Below, piece after piece: positions 53,148-61,004 of a DNA stretch of 64,000 bases. Below the pieces are notes generated by a model, which did not search any database, was not told the DNA's origin, and saw only the letters and a list, made by a program, of their open reading frames with translations. Within the stretch, counting starts at the first letter, position 1. Every line of letters begins with the position of its first letter. The position numbers were made by a program, and so were the translations under genes. The stretch is from Pseudomonas yamanorum (GTDB lineage Bacteria > Pseudomonadota > Gammaproteobacteria > Pseudomonadales > Pseudomonadaceae), in NCBI RefSeq assembly GCF_900105735.1, contig NZ_LT629793.1:7006001-7070000 (forward strand), given 5' to 3'.

Positions 53148-53570
53148 ATGATAACCAAAAATTTTCGCGTAATGATTGTTGATGCAGATCACTCCCAGCG
53201 TCTGTTTATCGAGAAAACACTCAATGGTCTAGGATATTACTCTGTTCTAGGAATGGCCACCATGAAAGAGGCCACAGCAATATTGCCATTCTCTAATGCG
53301 CGCTTTGATTTGTTGATGGTTAATAGTCTAGCAATTTTCGAGTTCGGTTTAGATGCAGCAGAGTTCTGCAAAAATAGTCGATTCGTAAAGAATGCAGTTT
53401 TTTATGGTAATTTTGTGCCACTTTTCAGCGAGCCGTCAACATATAGTGATATATTTTCGAGCAAGGTTATTTCGCCTTACGCTATAAAGATGAATACGCT
53501 AAACGCTTTAATGCAAGAGCTTGATGATGCGGTGACTAAAAAGAAATTTAACGTTAAAGTTGTAGCATAA
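53148..53570 (+). CDS. Receiver-like protein lacking the phospho-acceptor Asp (140 aa), fimbrial locus II
   Basis: The ATG at 53148 follows GAGG; with it the product is 140 aa, exactly the length of the locus I homologue at 3334. The opening FRVMIVDADHSQRLFIEKTL and GLGYYSV align with the partner without gaps. The acceptor position in RFDLLMVN is Asn59 instead of Asp. The acidic pocket is reduced to the D12-x-D14 region. No output domain. Retention of such a protein at both fimbrial loci argues for a real, phosphorylation-independent job, perhaps binding the BvgS-like kinase or its regulator. Confidence 0.7.
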   Translation: MITKNFRVMIVDADHSQRLFIEKTLNGLGYYSVLGMATMKEATAILPFSNARFDLLMVNSLAIFEFGLDAAEFCKNSRFVKNAVFYGNFVPLFSEPSTYSDIFSSKVISPYAIKMNTLNALMQELDDAVTKKKFNVKVVA

Positions 53571-53586
53571 ACTCTATGGTTGGTGA

Positions 53587-53844
53587 GTGGTTCGTGCGAA
53601 TATCAAGTTGTGGGGCGGGAGCGTGAGGTGTACTTTAAATTTGTGTAAAGATTTCAATTTTAATTCTACTGTTCTTGAGGGTGAAGCCCTGATGAATGAA
53701 CTCGATGCTGCCAATGTATACTTGTCAAGTTTAATAATTAATGGGTTTTTCTCCGATAGAATTTTCGCGGCAGCAGTTGATCGCCAGAGAAAATCTTATG
53801 ATGCTTGGAATACCTTGCTTCGTACCTACGGCATGTTTCAATAG
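53587..53844 (+). CDS. Small protein of unknown function after locus II
   Basis: Up to 85 aa if started at the GTG at 53587. A better start may be the ATG at 53692 (NELDAANVYLSSLIINGFFS), which has GAGGGTGA before it and gives 50 aa. The sequence is probably helical (IFAAAVDRQRKSYDAWNTLL). I recognise no family. It is in the same direction as, and 16 bp after, the receiver-like gene. Confidence 0.4.
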   Translation: MVRANIKLWGGSVRCTLNLCKDFNFNSTVLEGEALMNELDAANVYLSSLIINGFFSDRIFAAAVDRQRKSYDAWNTLLRTYGMFQ

Positions 53845-54086
53845 TGGGTTATAACTTGAGTTGTATCCTTAGGAAGTATATGTCTAAACGGCTTGTTTGG
53901 CGTATTGAATGCGTATAGGAGTGCCTCAATGTCGACCATGAGCATTCCGGTATATAGCTCGCCCCATGTCCGGGCGCATAATCTGACCATCGCGCGTCGC
54001 CCAAAAATGGCATCGCGCAGCACTTGGCAAACCTCCATTGCAGTGAGTGCAGGCATAGACTCGTCAGGGCAATCGGTTAAAGTCAT
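53838..54086 (-). CDS. Hypothetical protein (82 aa)
   Basis: A minus-strand frame, MTLTDCPDESMPALTAMEVC then QVLRDAIFGRRAMVRLCART. The composition looks protein-like, but no ribosome site is evident and the family is unknown. It overlaps the preceding plus-strand frame by 7 bp. It may be a fragment. Confidence 0.35.
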   Translation of the reverse strand: MTLTDCPDESMPALTAMEVCQVLRDAIFGRRAMVRLCARTWGELYTGMLMVDIEALLYAFNTPNKPFRHILPKDTTQVITHY

Positions 54087-54165
54087 AAAAGAAACCAGCC
54101 GGCTTTGATCGTTTTACCAAAGGTACACCGGCAGGCCTGAATTAGGTAATCACAGGGAGGAGGGG

Positions 54166-54669
54166 AAGAAGCTATTTCTGGACGGCGAGTTCACCCAGCT
54201 GAACAAAGATACGAAGCTGATCTCGCTGGCACTCGTGTCCGAAGTAGGCCGCGAATTTTACATCGAGCTCTCAGGCACGTACCAGACGAAAGACTGCAGC
54301 GACTTCGCGATCCAGAACGTCCTGCCACAGCTTGACCTGTCACTGCATGGGCAAACTCTTTCCGAAGCTCAAGCATCACTGCTTGCTTTCCTGAGCGACC
54401 TTGAAGGCCTGCTCGAGATTTGATCGGACGCTCCAGACTGGAACTGGGATCTCTTCTGCCAATTGGCCTACGTAAATCATCGTTGGTCAGCTAACGTTGC
54501 CAATCGTCCAACCAACCTGATTCTACTATTCAGGCATTTTGAAGCGGATGATATCGGCAACGTGACGCTCTCGGAACTTCCCCATCACGCGCTGCTGGAT
54601 ACTCGGCTCTTAGCCGACCTTTATCGTCGACTGACTGCCGGTTCCAATCGAGGCATTGAACATGGCTGA
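54166..54669 (+). pseudogene. Rv2179c-like 3'-5' exoribonuclease, start codon lost and in-frame stop
   Basis: One frame reads KKLFLDGEFTQLNKDTKLIS, LALVSEVGREFYIEL ... GLLEI, stop (TGA at 54421-54423), then SDAPDWNWDLFCQL ... NRPTNLILLF ... HHALLDTRLLADLYRRL, ending at 54669. The DxEFT and HxAxxDxR elements are those of DEDDh-type exonucleases of the Rv2179c group, where the stop falls at the Cys of an ICSDAP-like motif. A good GGAGG site lies before 54166, but the expected ATG position reads AAG, so initiation also looks lost. Two single-base changes would suffice to inactivate it. Confidence 0.65.
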
Positions 54670-54722
54670 TGATCTTTGTACGCGTGAGTCTCTCAGGCGC
54701 AAAGCGTTTTGGACACCTTCGA

Positions 54723-54752
54723 TTGTCTACTTTGCATAGTGCTGACTATACT
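54723..54752 (+). promoter_or_regulatory. Sigma-70-type promoter of the MvaT-family gene
   Basis: TTGTCT (54723-54728) and TATACT (54747-54752) are separated by 18 bp and lie 27 bp before the start codon at 54780. Confidence 0.5.
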
Positions 54753-54779
54753 GCCAACACTAAATGTCTGAGGTGTTAC

Positions 54780-55148
54780 ATGTCCCGTCTCGCTGAATTC
54801 CGTGCGCTTGAACAACAGCTTGCTGCCCAATTAGCAGAGCTTGAAACACTGAAAAACGATGATGGTCTGAAGCGTGAGATTGAATTCGAAACGAAATTTC
54901 GTGATCTGCTGGGTGAGTATGGTTACAGCTTGCGCAATATTGTCGCGATTATCGATCCGCACTCTTCAAACCGCCGTGCTCCAGCAGCTGCTGAAATCAA
55001 AGGCTCCCGTAAGGCTCGGGCTCTAAAGGTTTACAAGAATCCTCACTCGGGCGAAGTCGTCGAGACTAAGGGCGGCAACCACAAGGTGTTGAAAGAATGG
55101 AAGGCTCAGTACGGTTCTGACAAGGTCGAGACTTGGCTGGCTCAGTAA
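54780..55148 (+). CDS. MvaT/MvaU-family H-NS-like nucleoid protein
   Basis: 122 aa; ATG at 54780 behind GAGG. The N-terminal coiled coil for dimerisation (SRLAEFRALEQQLAAQLAEL) and the C-terminal DNA-binding part (KVYKNPHSGEVVETKGGNHK, VLKEWKAQYG) match MvaT, MvaU and the Tur proteins of Pseudomonas. These silence AT-rich foreign DNA. Here the gene is itself transposon cargo, next to an AT-rich fimbrial locus; P. aeruginosa MvaT represses cup fimbriae, so it may hold locus II silent until the BvgS-like relay is active. The paralogue name cannot be fixed by eye. It has its own promoter and terminator. Confidence 0.9.
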   Translation: MSRLAEFRALEQQLAAQLAELETLKNDDGLKREIEFETKFRDLLGEYGYSLRNIVAIIDPHSSNRRAPAAAEIKGSRKARALKVYKNPHSGEVVETKGGNHKVLKEWKAQYGSDKVETWLAQ

Positions 55149-55167
55149 AATAGTTTGAGTACAAATT

Positions 55168-55193
55168 GAGGGCCCTTCGGGGCCCCTCTTTAT
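55168..55193 (+). terminator. Rho-independent terminator of the MvaT-family gene
   Basis: GAGGGCCC-TTCG-GGGCCCCTC folds with one bulged base and is followed by TTTAT. It lies 20 bp after the stop. Confidence 0.75.
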
Positions 55194-55205
55194 GGGAGTT
55201 AAGAA

Positions 55206-55535
55206 ATGCTTCGTTTAGCAGCGCTTGAGCTGGCAACGAGCTTCAGGTTGGCAGTCGAGATAGTCGTACAGACCGGCAATGTCACCATGCACATTCAAGG
55301 TTTCCCACGCGGATGCTGCGGAATCATTTCTGAACTCATGGGCGACTATTTGAACACCGTAGGGCTCGGCGAATTCTTCTACGTTTGCGGGATGAAGGAC
55401 GGTGCTTCACATGCCTAGCTTGAAGTCGATGGATTGATCGTCGATATCACCGGAGATCAATTCCCTGACCGACCTGGTATCTATGTTGACAAACCAGACG
55501 CTTGGTACGGCGAGTGGGAGGAGGACACCAAGCAC
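55206..55535 (+). pseudogene. Unknown protein with Cys-His-Asp pattern, nonsense codon and IS-truncated end
   Basis: The frame reads MLRLAALELATSFRLAVEIV ... FPRGCCGIISELMGDYL ... KDGASHA, then TAG at 55416-55418, and continues in the same frame LEVDGLIVDITGDQFPDRPG ... YGEWEEDTK. TAG for TGG (SHAWLEVDG) is the simple explanation. The order Cys (PRGCCG), His (ASHAWLEV) and Asp (VDITGDQF) resembles a transglutaminase- or papain-like triad, which is inference. The end is cut at the IS5-type fragment near 55540. No named family recognised. Confidence 0.6.
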
Positions 55536-55876
55536 TTAGCGCTTCATGAACCGACGCATGGGCGTGATTTCGTAGAGTGCCTCTTCCATGGCCGGATCAC
55601 TCAGGGAAAACCAATTTTGCAGCAGGTGAATGCGCAGCATGGTCTCCAGTGGGTAGGGTTTTCTACCGCCACCGGCCTTAGGGTAGAAAGGTTCGATCAG
55701 CCCCAGTAGGCCTGTCCAGGGTTCGACCTGAACCATCTGGGAAAGAAAGCGCTCGCGGCGGGTTTGCTTGCGCTTACCGGCGTACTCGAAGTCGGAAAAG
55801 CTCATCTGGCTCATGGGCGGCTCGGATCAGGTGGTCAGGCGATTTTCGCATACCCGGGACTTGTTCGGAGAATCCC
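55536..55876 (-). mobile_element. Truncated IS5-family element
   Basis: From 55553 to 55876 the minus strand matches the first 324 bp of the element starting at 57158, with one difference seen (a Gln for a Glu codon in KRKxTRRERF). It holds the IS end (GGATTCTCCGAACAAGTCCC) and the first 87 or so transposase codons (start at 55814), then breaks off. A CTAG tetranucleotide at 55875-55878 is the kind of target used by IS5 elements. Confidence 0.85.
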
Positions 55877-56350
55877 TAGCGAATATGAAGGGGACGAATT
55901 TCGCCTCAATTATGAGTCATGTTGCAGTCAATGGTGTTGCAAGCTTCCAAACGCACAGTACAGGTAGCGAAGCCCGTAAAACGAGGCAATTGCCGGAGGC
56001 CCTTTCCAGTGCACCGGCTGATTCAGCGGGATGACAGAAAACACAATTGCCTTAGCATTTCCGTTTTTCGCGACCAATTTGAGAGTTCGATCAGGTCCTT
56101 GTGGTAGATCAACCGATACCTAGGGTCGGCCAAATTGATGGCTTACCGTCGACATACACATCCCCGTCGATTGGGATTACGAATTGCGACTTGCCCTTCG
56201 GGGACTGAGATCTCTAGCTGTCCGCCGCTCTCAATGGAGATATCCAGCAAACGGACGTCTGTCAGGAGCGTCATCAGGGATGACACCATCGCTGTCGATA
56301 AGCATAGTCGATCAGGCGAAAACTTTATTTCTAAGACAGTATCCTAGCCG
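55877..56350. other. Spacer between IS arm and lipoprotein gene; possible gene scrap
   Basis: No intact gene. On the minus strand around 56105-56300, two frames carry pieces that could belong together (LLDISIESGGQLEISVPEGQ and IPIDGDVYVDGKPSIWPTLG), suggesting a frameshifted remnant of an unknown gene. Confidence 0.3.
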
Positions 56351-56689
56351 TTAGTTAGGAATATCGATGTTTGCACTCGTGTTCTGACGATAAATTGTAT
56401 ATGGCAGGACAAGCGTGTCAAGTATACCAGAAGGTATGATATCTACGATCTGCAACGGAACAAATCCAGGCGCTGCGGAGTCCTTACCCCCCATAATAGG
56501 GGGGCCATTTAGAACACACAAATTGTAAAAAAACCCGCTGTAAACGCGCGGAATGGAATCACATTGGGTTTTCCACTCCTTGAGATTGCGACCGGCCACA
56601 TCATCCCCACGAAAAACTGTATTTATCGTTCCGCACCCCGAAAGTAACAAACCTATAGCTACAAGTGACACGCTATGTATATTTATCAT
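56351..56689 (-). CDS. YceK/YidQ-like lipoprotein
   Basis: 112 aa; the ATG at 56689 has GGAG six bases before it. A lipobox LLLSGC follows a short hydrophobic stretch (INIHSVSLVAIG), giving a lipid-anchored protein of about 95 residues. The segments YSGFFYNLCVLNGPP and VDIIPSGILDTLVLPYTIYR are typical of small YceK/YidQ outer-membrane lipoproteins of unknown function. It is the only intact gene between the two inverted IS5-type copies. Confidence 0.7.
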   Translation of the reverse strand: MINIHSVSLVAIGLLLSGCGTINTVFRGDDVAGRNLKEWKTQCDSIPRVYSGFFYNLCVLNGPPIMGGKDSAAPGFVPLQIVDIIPSGILDTLVLPYTIYRQNTSANIDIPN

Positions 56690-57157
56690 ATGCAGCTCCA
56701 TCTATTTAGCAGAGTCGGTAGCTTAACGCAGAATCTTGCACCGTTGGAAAACATGGCGATGCCTACGAGCCATGGAGGTACCAACCTCTTAAGAACATCG
56801 TTTGGACATACCCCGCATGTAGGACGTTCTCACGCGCCTACCGGCGCGGCAGCACGGTAGATCGCAAAAGCCTTTTCACTGTCTACACGGCTAGTTTTCA
56901 TGCTATTCAAGAGTTCATCCTTTATCGCCTGAGGAGCATCGCCAGCAGTAGCGGAAGTCAGCCGATACAAGTCTCGGTTTTGTCGACTGCATCCATCTTA
57001 GCCTCAGCGGTCTTGGTGACGGATAGGCGCTTATTGGAGAAAACAGACCAAAGAGTGGAAGAGAACTTCGTTACCCCTTGGCTCGCTACTCTACTCACCG
57101 CCAATGTAATGAGTGCAAAAATTGCAAATGATTATATAAGTTTTGTTGATAGCTTTA
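56690..57157. other. Spacer without an intact gene
   Basis: A minus-strand start (MKTSRVDSEKAFAIYRAAAP) near 56904 ends after 23 codons. A plus-strand frame (56980-57207) has no ribosome site and runs into the IS end, so it is probably a leftover of a gene cut by the insertion. Confidence 0.35.
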
Positions 57158-58152
57158 GGGATTCTCCGAACAAGTCCCGGGTATGCGAAAATCGCCTGAC
57201 CACCTGATCCGAGCCGCCCATGAGCCAGATGAGCTTTTCCGACTTCGAGTACGCCGGTAAGCGCAAGGAAACCCGCCGCGAGCGCTTTCTTTCCCAGATG
57301 GTTCAGGTCGAACCCTGGACAGGCCTACTGGGGCTGATCGAACCTTTCTACCCTAAGGCCGGTGGCGGTAGAAAACCCTACCCACTGGAGACCATGCTGC
57401 GCATTCACCTGCTGCAAAATTGGTTTTCCCTGAGTGATCCGGCCATGGAAGAGGCACTCTACGAAATCACGCCCATGCGTCAGTTCGCGCTTCTGACACT
57501 GAGCGCTCCGATCCCAGAAGACACCACGATCATGAACTTCCGACACCTGCTGGAGAAGCATCAACTGGCTTCTGCAAGCCTCGCGGTCATCAACGGCTAT
57601 TTGCAGGAAAAAGGCCTGTCGTTGCGCGAGGGCACCATCGTCGACGCTACAATTATTCATGCCCCAAGCTCGACCAAGAACAAAGACGGCGAGCGCGATC
57701 CCGAGATGCATCAGACCAAGAAGGGTAACCAGTATTTCTTTGGTATGAAGGCGCACATCGGCGCTGACGTTGAGTCAGGACTGGTTCATCACGTTCATGG
57801 CACCGCCGCCAACATGGCCGATGTCAGCCAAGTCGCCGAACTGCTCCATGGGGAAGAAAACGCGGTGTATGCGGACGCTGGATACACCGGTGTCGAGAAG
57901 CGTGACGTGATCTGGCAAATCGCGGCTCGGCGCAGCACGTATTCCAAGCTGAACAAACGCATCCTGCTGTACAAAGCCAAGCGCAAGATCGAGTATTCCA
58001 AAGCGCAGACACGCGCCAAGGTTGAGCATCCGTTTCGGGTCATCAAGCGCCAGTTTGGTTACGTGAAAGTACGCTTTCGTGGGCTGATGAAAAACACGGC
58101 CCAACTGACCACGCTATTCGCCCTGTCGAACCTGTGGATGGCTCGAAAGTGA
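57158..58152 (+). mobile_element. IS5-family insertion sequence (right end not identified)
   Basis: The left end GGATTCTCCGAACAAGTCCC follows TTAG (57155-57158), an IS5-type YTAR target. The transposase fills the rest. I could not find a matching inverted copy of the end within the 168 bp after the transposase stop; CACGGAGAACC near 58180 is only a weak match. Confidence 0.7.
57220..58152 (+). CDS. IS5-family transposase
   Basis: 310 aa, complete. DDE transposase of the IS5/IS1384 kind: the N-terminal DUF772 region ([20 protein letters not shown]), first Asp in GTIVDATIIHAPSS, second Asp in YADAGYTGVEKRD, and the Y-R-E region with ARAKVEHPFRVIKRQFGY. The N-terminal third is duplicated in inverted orientation at 55553-55814. 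Confidence 0.93.
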   Translation: MSQMSFSDFEYAGKRKETRRERFLSQMVQVEPWTGLLGLIEPFYPKAGGGRKPYPLETMLRIHLLQNWFSLSDPAMEEALYEITPMRQFALLTLSAPIPEDTTIMNFRHLLEKHQLASASLAVINGYLQEKGLSLREGTIVDATIIHAPSSTKNKDGERDPEMHQTKKGNQYFFGMKAHIGADVESGLVHHVHGTAANMADVSQVAELLHGEENAVYADAGYTGVEKRDVIWQIAARRSTYSKLNKRILLYKAKRKIEYSKAQTRAKVEHPFRVIKRQFGYVKVRFRGLMKNTAQLTTLFALSNLWMARK

Positions 58153-58320
58153 CTGATGGGTATGGGCGAGTTACGCGCTTAACACGGAGAACCAGGCGAA
58201 AAACGCTCCTGCCGGAGACTGCATTAGGCCGTTTTCAGGGAATAGCGCTGCGCGCCTCGCAAATTACGGCTTGCCATCGCTGCGCGACAAGTTAATCGGA
58301 GCATCCTTAGGAGAATCACA

Positions 58321-58904
58321 ATGACGTACGAAAATTTCAGTGCTGACAATGCTGCCCTCCTGTTGATCGATCACAAGGTCGGGACCATGGTCTGGGCCAA
58401 ATCCATGCCTTTCGAAGAACTGAAGCGCAACGCGCTGATGCTGGCGAAAGCGGCACGCATCCTCAAGCTGCCAGTGGTGCTGACATCCAGCATGGAAGAA
58501 TATGCCCAAGGCCCTCTGCTTAGCGAACTGGAAGAGATTCTTCCTGTGGAGTTTGCTGGCCGTATAAAGCGACTGGGCATCGTCAACGCAATGGACGACG
58601 AAAACTTCGCGGCTGCCGTGAAGGCGACAGGTCGTAAGAAGCTCATCATTGCAGGTGTGACCAACGACGTTTGCACCGTCTATCCGGCACTCTCGTTGGT
58701 ACGAGATGGCTACGAGGTTCAAGTGGTCGCCGATGGTGGCGCATCGCCTACCGCCATGGCTGATGACATCGCTTTGCGCCTATGGATAAAGGAGGTGTGA
58801 CCCTCACGACCACCAACCAACTGATCGCCGAACTGGCAGGCAGCTGGGCAACACCAGAGGGCGGCGAGCTGGTTCAGGTGCTCATGGAATCTTTCGGTAG
58901 CTAA
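58321..58904 (+). pseudogene. Isochorismatase-family cysteine hydrolase with a 1-bp frameshift near the end
   Basis: The ATG at 58321 follows TAGGAG. The first frame, to 58800, has the family catalytic Asp (LLLIDHKVG), Lys (GRIKRLG region) and Cys in AGVTNDVCTVYPALSLV, then VVADGGASPTAMADDIALR, where it drifts into LWIKEV and stops. The expected end continues one base out of phase: MDKGGVTLTTTNQLIAELAG ... LMESFGS, stop at 58904. The total is 584 bp, one short of 195 codons, so one base was lost near 58780. The catalytic core remains, so partial activity cannot be ruled out. Confidence 0.8.
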
Positions 58905-59170
58905 GATAGCTTTCATCGGTCCGGCACAATTCCCGTAGAGAGTTTTCCGGGCTTTAAGTCGATTCCATACGCCCGTGCTGAAAGTCTCGTAGAGGGGAAA
59001 CTGACGCATAGCGGTTGCCAACTGCCTCCAAAACCTACAGATTGGGCCTTGGGTTCGTCTGTTGGGAGCGGTTCATACACGGCGCACCAGAATATTGTTT
59101 AACCCATGCCTGAGATAAACTCTCAACTGCCTATTTATGCTCTAGAAACGCATCTGCCTGGAGTTCTTCG

Positions 59171-59800
59171 ATGGATGCAACCACGCTATTCCTCTACATC
59201 GTGACAGTCAGCGCAGTAATGATGACGCCGGGGCCGTCGATGCTGTTAGCACTAAATAACGGTGCTTCACACGGCATGCGTATTGCGGGCTGCGGTATTG
59301 CCGGTGCGGCGCTTTCCGATGTGATTTTGATTGGTGCGGTGGGCTGTGGCTTGGGGGCATTACTGCATGCCTCCGAGCAGTTGTTTTCGCTGGTGAAGTG
59401 GGGTGGGGCGGTCTATCTGTTGTACCTGGCCTGGGTGTTGTGGAAATCGCCGACCCAGGCGTTGGCGCAGAAATGTTCCGCAAGCACGACCAACGGGCGT
59501 TCGGCGTTCATGCGTTCGCTGTTTGTCGGGCTTTCCAATCCCAAGGGGCTGCTATTTTTCTCGGCGTTCCTGCCACAGTTCGTGCATCCCGGTGAGCCGG
59601 TGGCGCAGCAGTACGTGGTGCTGGCGCTGGTCAGTGCGGCGATTGACTGCGTGATGATGGCGATCTATGCCTTTGGCGGTCGTCATGCCATGCGCACGTT
59701 TTCTTCCCGGGTCATGTTGTGGATCAACCGCAGTTGCGCCGGGATGCTGGCGCTGCTAGCGGTGGGGTTGAGTCTTTATCGGCGCAGCGATCTACGTTGA
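59171..59800 (+). CDS. LysE/RhtB-family exporter
   Basis: 209 aa; GGAG eight bases before the ATG. Six predicted membrane helices with the family start TVSAVMMTPGPSMLLALNNG, then GCGIAGAALSDVILIGAVGC and SLFVGLSNPKGLLFFSAFLP. These proteins export amino acids or related small metabolites. It stands alone; the 266 bp before it (58905-59170) contain nothing I can name. Confidence 0.88.
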   Translation: MDATTLFLYIVTVSAVMMTPGPSMLLALNNGASHGMRIAGCGIAGAALSDVILIGAVGCGLGALLHASEQLFSLVKWGGAVYLLYLAWVLWKSPTQALAQKCSASTTNGRSAFMRSLFVGLSNPKGLLFFSAFLPQFVHPGEPVAQQYVVLALVSAAIDCVMMAIYAFGGRHAMRTFSSRVMLWINRSCAGMLALLAVGLSLYRRSDLR

Positions 59801-59849
59801 GGGTCAGCGCTCCCTCAGCGCCCCTTATCCTCAGTCTGCCAGACCCCGG

Positions 59850-59957
59850 CACACAGGGTTCACCCAGCACTTCTTTGGCCTTGTCGCGAATCCTGTAAAT
59901 GGTCTGGCGAGACGTATCGAAAGCCAACCCGGCGTTCGTACGTGGGGTTGAGGGCAA
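59850..59957 (-). pseudogene. Possible serine-recombinase helix-turn-helix scrap
   Basis: The minus strand reads NAGLAFDTSRQTIYRIRDKA, like the C-terminal helix-turn-helix of resolvases/invertases (LARxxxTSRQTIxRxRD). No catalytic part is found. The remaining bases up to 60085 show no gene. Confidence 0.35.
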
Positions 59958-60085
59958 TCAAATTACCATGACAACACCTACTCGCATCAACTGACCATGA
60001 GCTGTACGGTGGCCATGCAAATAGGTAGGGCAAGTCGATGCAACTCCTCGTTATTCTCAGAGGCGTCTCTCAATTAACATGGGGG

Positions 60086-60501
60086 TTAAGCTAGGCTGGC
60101 GCCAAGGTTTGAATGATTGGGCATCTCCCGTCCTGTTTGACCGGCGCCGCACTGCCCGATCAACCCGGACAATACCTCGCGCATTGAAGCCAAATTGATC
60201 ATCTTGCGCTTAATCAGTGCAACCTTTACTCGCTGCCCGCTCTCGTGTCTTTGTACAAGAGCGAGCTCCCTCAAGCCGTAGCAGACAGACCCGCGATATT
60301 CTGCCGCGTGAAACCCAACGCGGGCGCACGCTTGAGTGCTTGAGTGGATGTGTTTCACCTTTGCCGCCGGGTAGCGCCGGTAAGCCCCTACCGGCTTGAC
60401 TGGCTCATCGAATAACCACGCCGCTGATAGTAGCGAACCGTCTCCACATTTGGCGCGGCAAGGCACTTCGCCACGCGACCGATGATCAGTTCTTCAGTCA
60501 T
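60086..60501 (-). pseudogene. merR-like regulator, frameshifted and decayed
   Basis: From the ATG at 60501 the frame reads MTEELIIGRVAKCLAAPNVE then TVRYYQRRG. It then shifts, and another frame gives LFDEPVKPVGAYRRYPAAKV ... RKMINLASMREVLSGLIGQC ... NHSNLGAS. The helix-turn-helix, the GxxRRY wing and the ARMExVLxxLxxxC-like end are those of MerR (mercury) regulators. The middle part is scrambled. It points to a lost mer module; several Tn4651/Tn5041-type elements carry mercury resistance. Confidence 0.7.
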
Positions 60502-60509
60502 AAAAAACT

Positions 60510-60541
60510 TTGATTCCGTACCAACCTACAGAGGTTAGACT
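60510..60541 (+). promoter_or_regulatory. MerR-type promoter with 19-bp spacer and central dyad
   Basis: TTGATT (60510-60515) and TTAGAC (60535-60540) stand 19 bp apart, and the spacer plus its edge holds AACCT-N4-AGGTT (60523-60536). Overlong spacers with a dyad are the mark of MerR-family promoters. It reads away from the merR remnant, but no resistance gene follows, only 100 bp before the end of tnpC. Confidence 0.55.
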
Positions 60542-60641
60542 GTAAATAACTGGTGCGGAGACAACACAGCAAGGCCTCATGGGATGGAAAGCAAATTCTG
60601 ATAGCGGGAGTGTTCGCGGCAATGGGGGTATCGTTGATGGT

Positions 60642-61004
60642 CTAGTCCTGATAGTCCGGAGCAAGTGCTGCCAAAGGAGCAACCTGTTTAGAACCCGCTT
60701 GCAAGCAATAACATAAAGCAGAAATATCCTCTTGAAGCGCTATTGCCTCTTCCCAAATGCTGTCGACATCACTGGCAGCGACGGCAAGGGAGGAGCCTTC
60801 CAATACGGTCATGGCCATAGCATGCAGACGTAAGAAGTCGTCCCGAATACTGGCGATCCCTCCGATTTGAGCAAGGCAGGCATCCAACCGGTCCACCCAG
60901 TTATGCAATTCAGAGGTTTCGTAGCTCGCGCGCAGGGACTTAAGTGCCTTGACGTCGACTTCCCCATAGGGTGTCACTCGAAACGAAGCGGGTGGAATGT
61001 GCAT
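60642..61004 (-). CDS. tnpC: TnpC, small regulator of transposase amount
   Basis: 120 aa, the size I recall for TnpC of Tn4652, which lowers TnpA after transcription. It starts MHIPPASFRVTPYGEVDVKA, and the rest is helical (RDDFLRLHAMAMTVLEGSSL). Its ATG overlaps the tnpA stop (TGATG), so it is translated in step with tnpA. Identification rests on length, partner and arrangement; I cannot align it here. Confidence 0.75.
   Translation of the reverse strand: MHIPPASFRVTPYGEVDVKALKSLRASYETSELHNWVDRLDACLAQIGGIASIRDDFLRLHAMAMTVLEGSSLAVAASDVDSIWEEAIALQEDISALCYCLQAGSKQVAPLAALAPDYQD

Noticed and set aside
53587..53844. Small protein as an Hha-like H-NS partner
   Set aside because: A short run (IFAAAVDRQRKS) recalls Hha loosely, but the match is too weak to support a name.
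58153..58260. Right inverted repeat of the full IS5-type element
   Set aside because: CACGGAGAACC near 58180 matches the left end too weakly; I leave the right boundary open.
59724..59957. Functional resolvase for the transposon
   Set aside because: Only a helix-turn-helix-like scrap is present; resolution is assigned to TnpS/TnpT instead.
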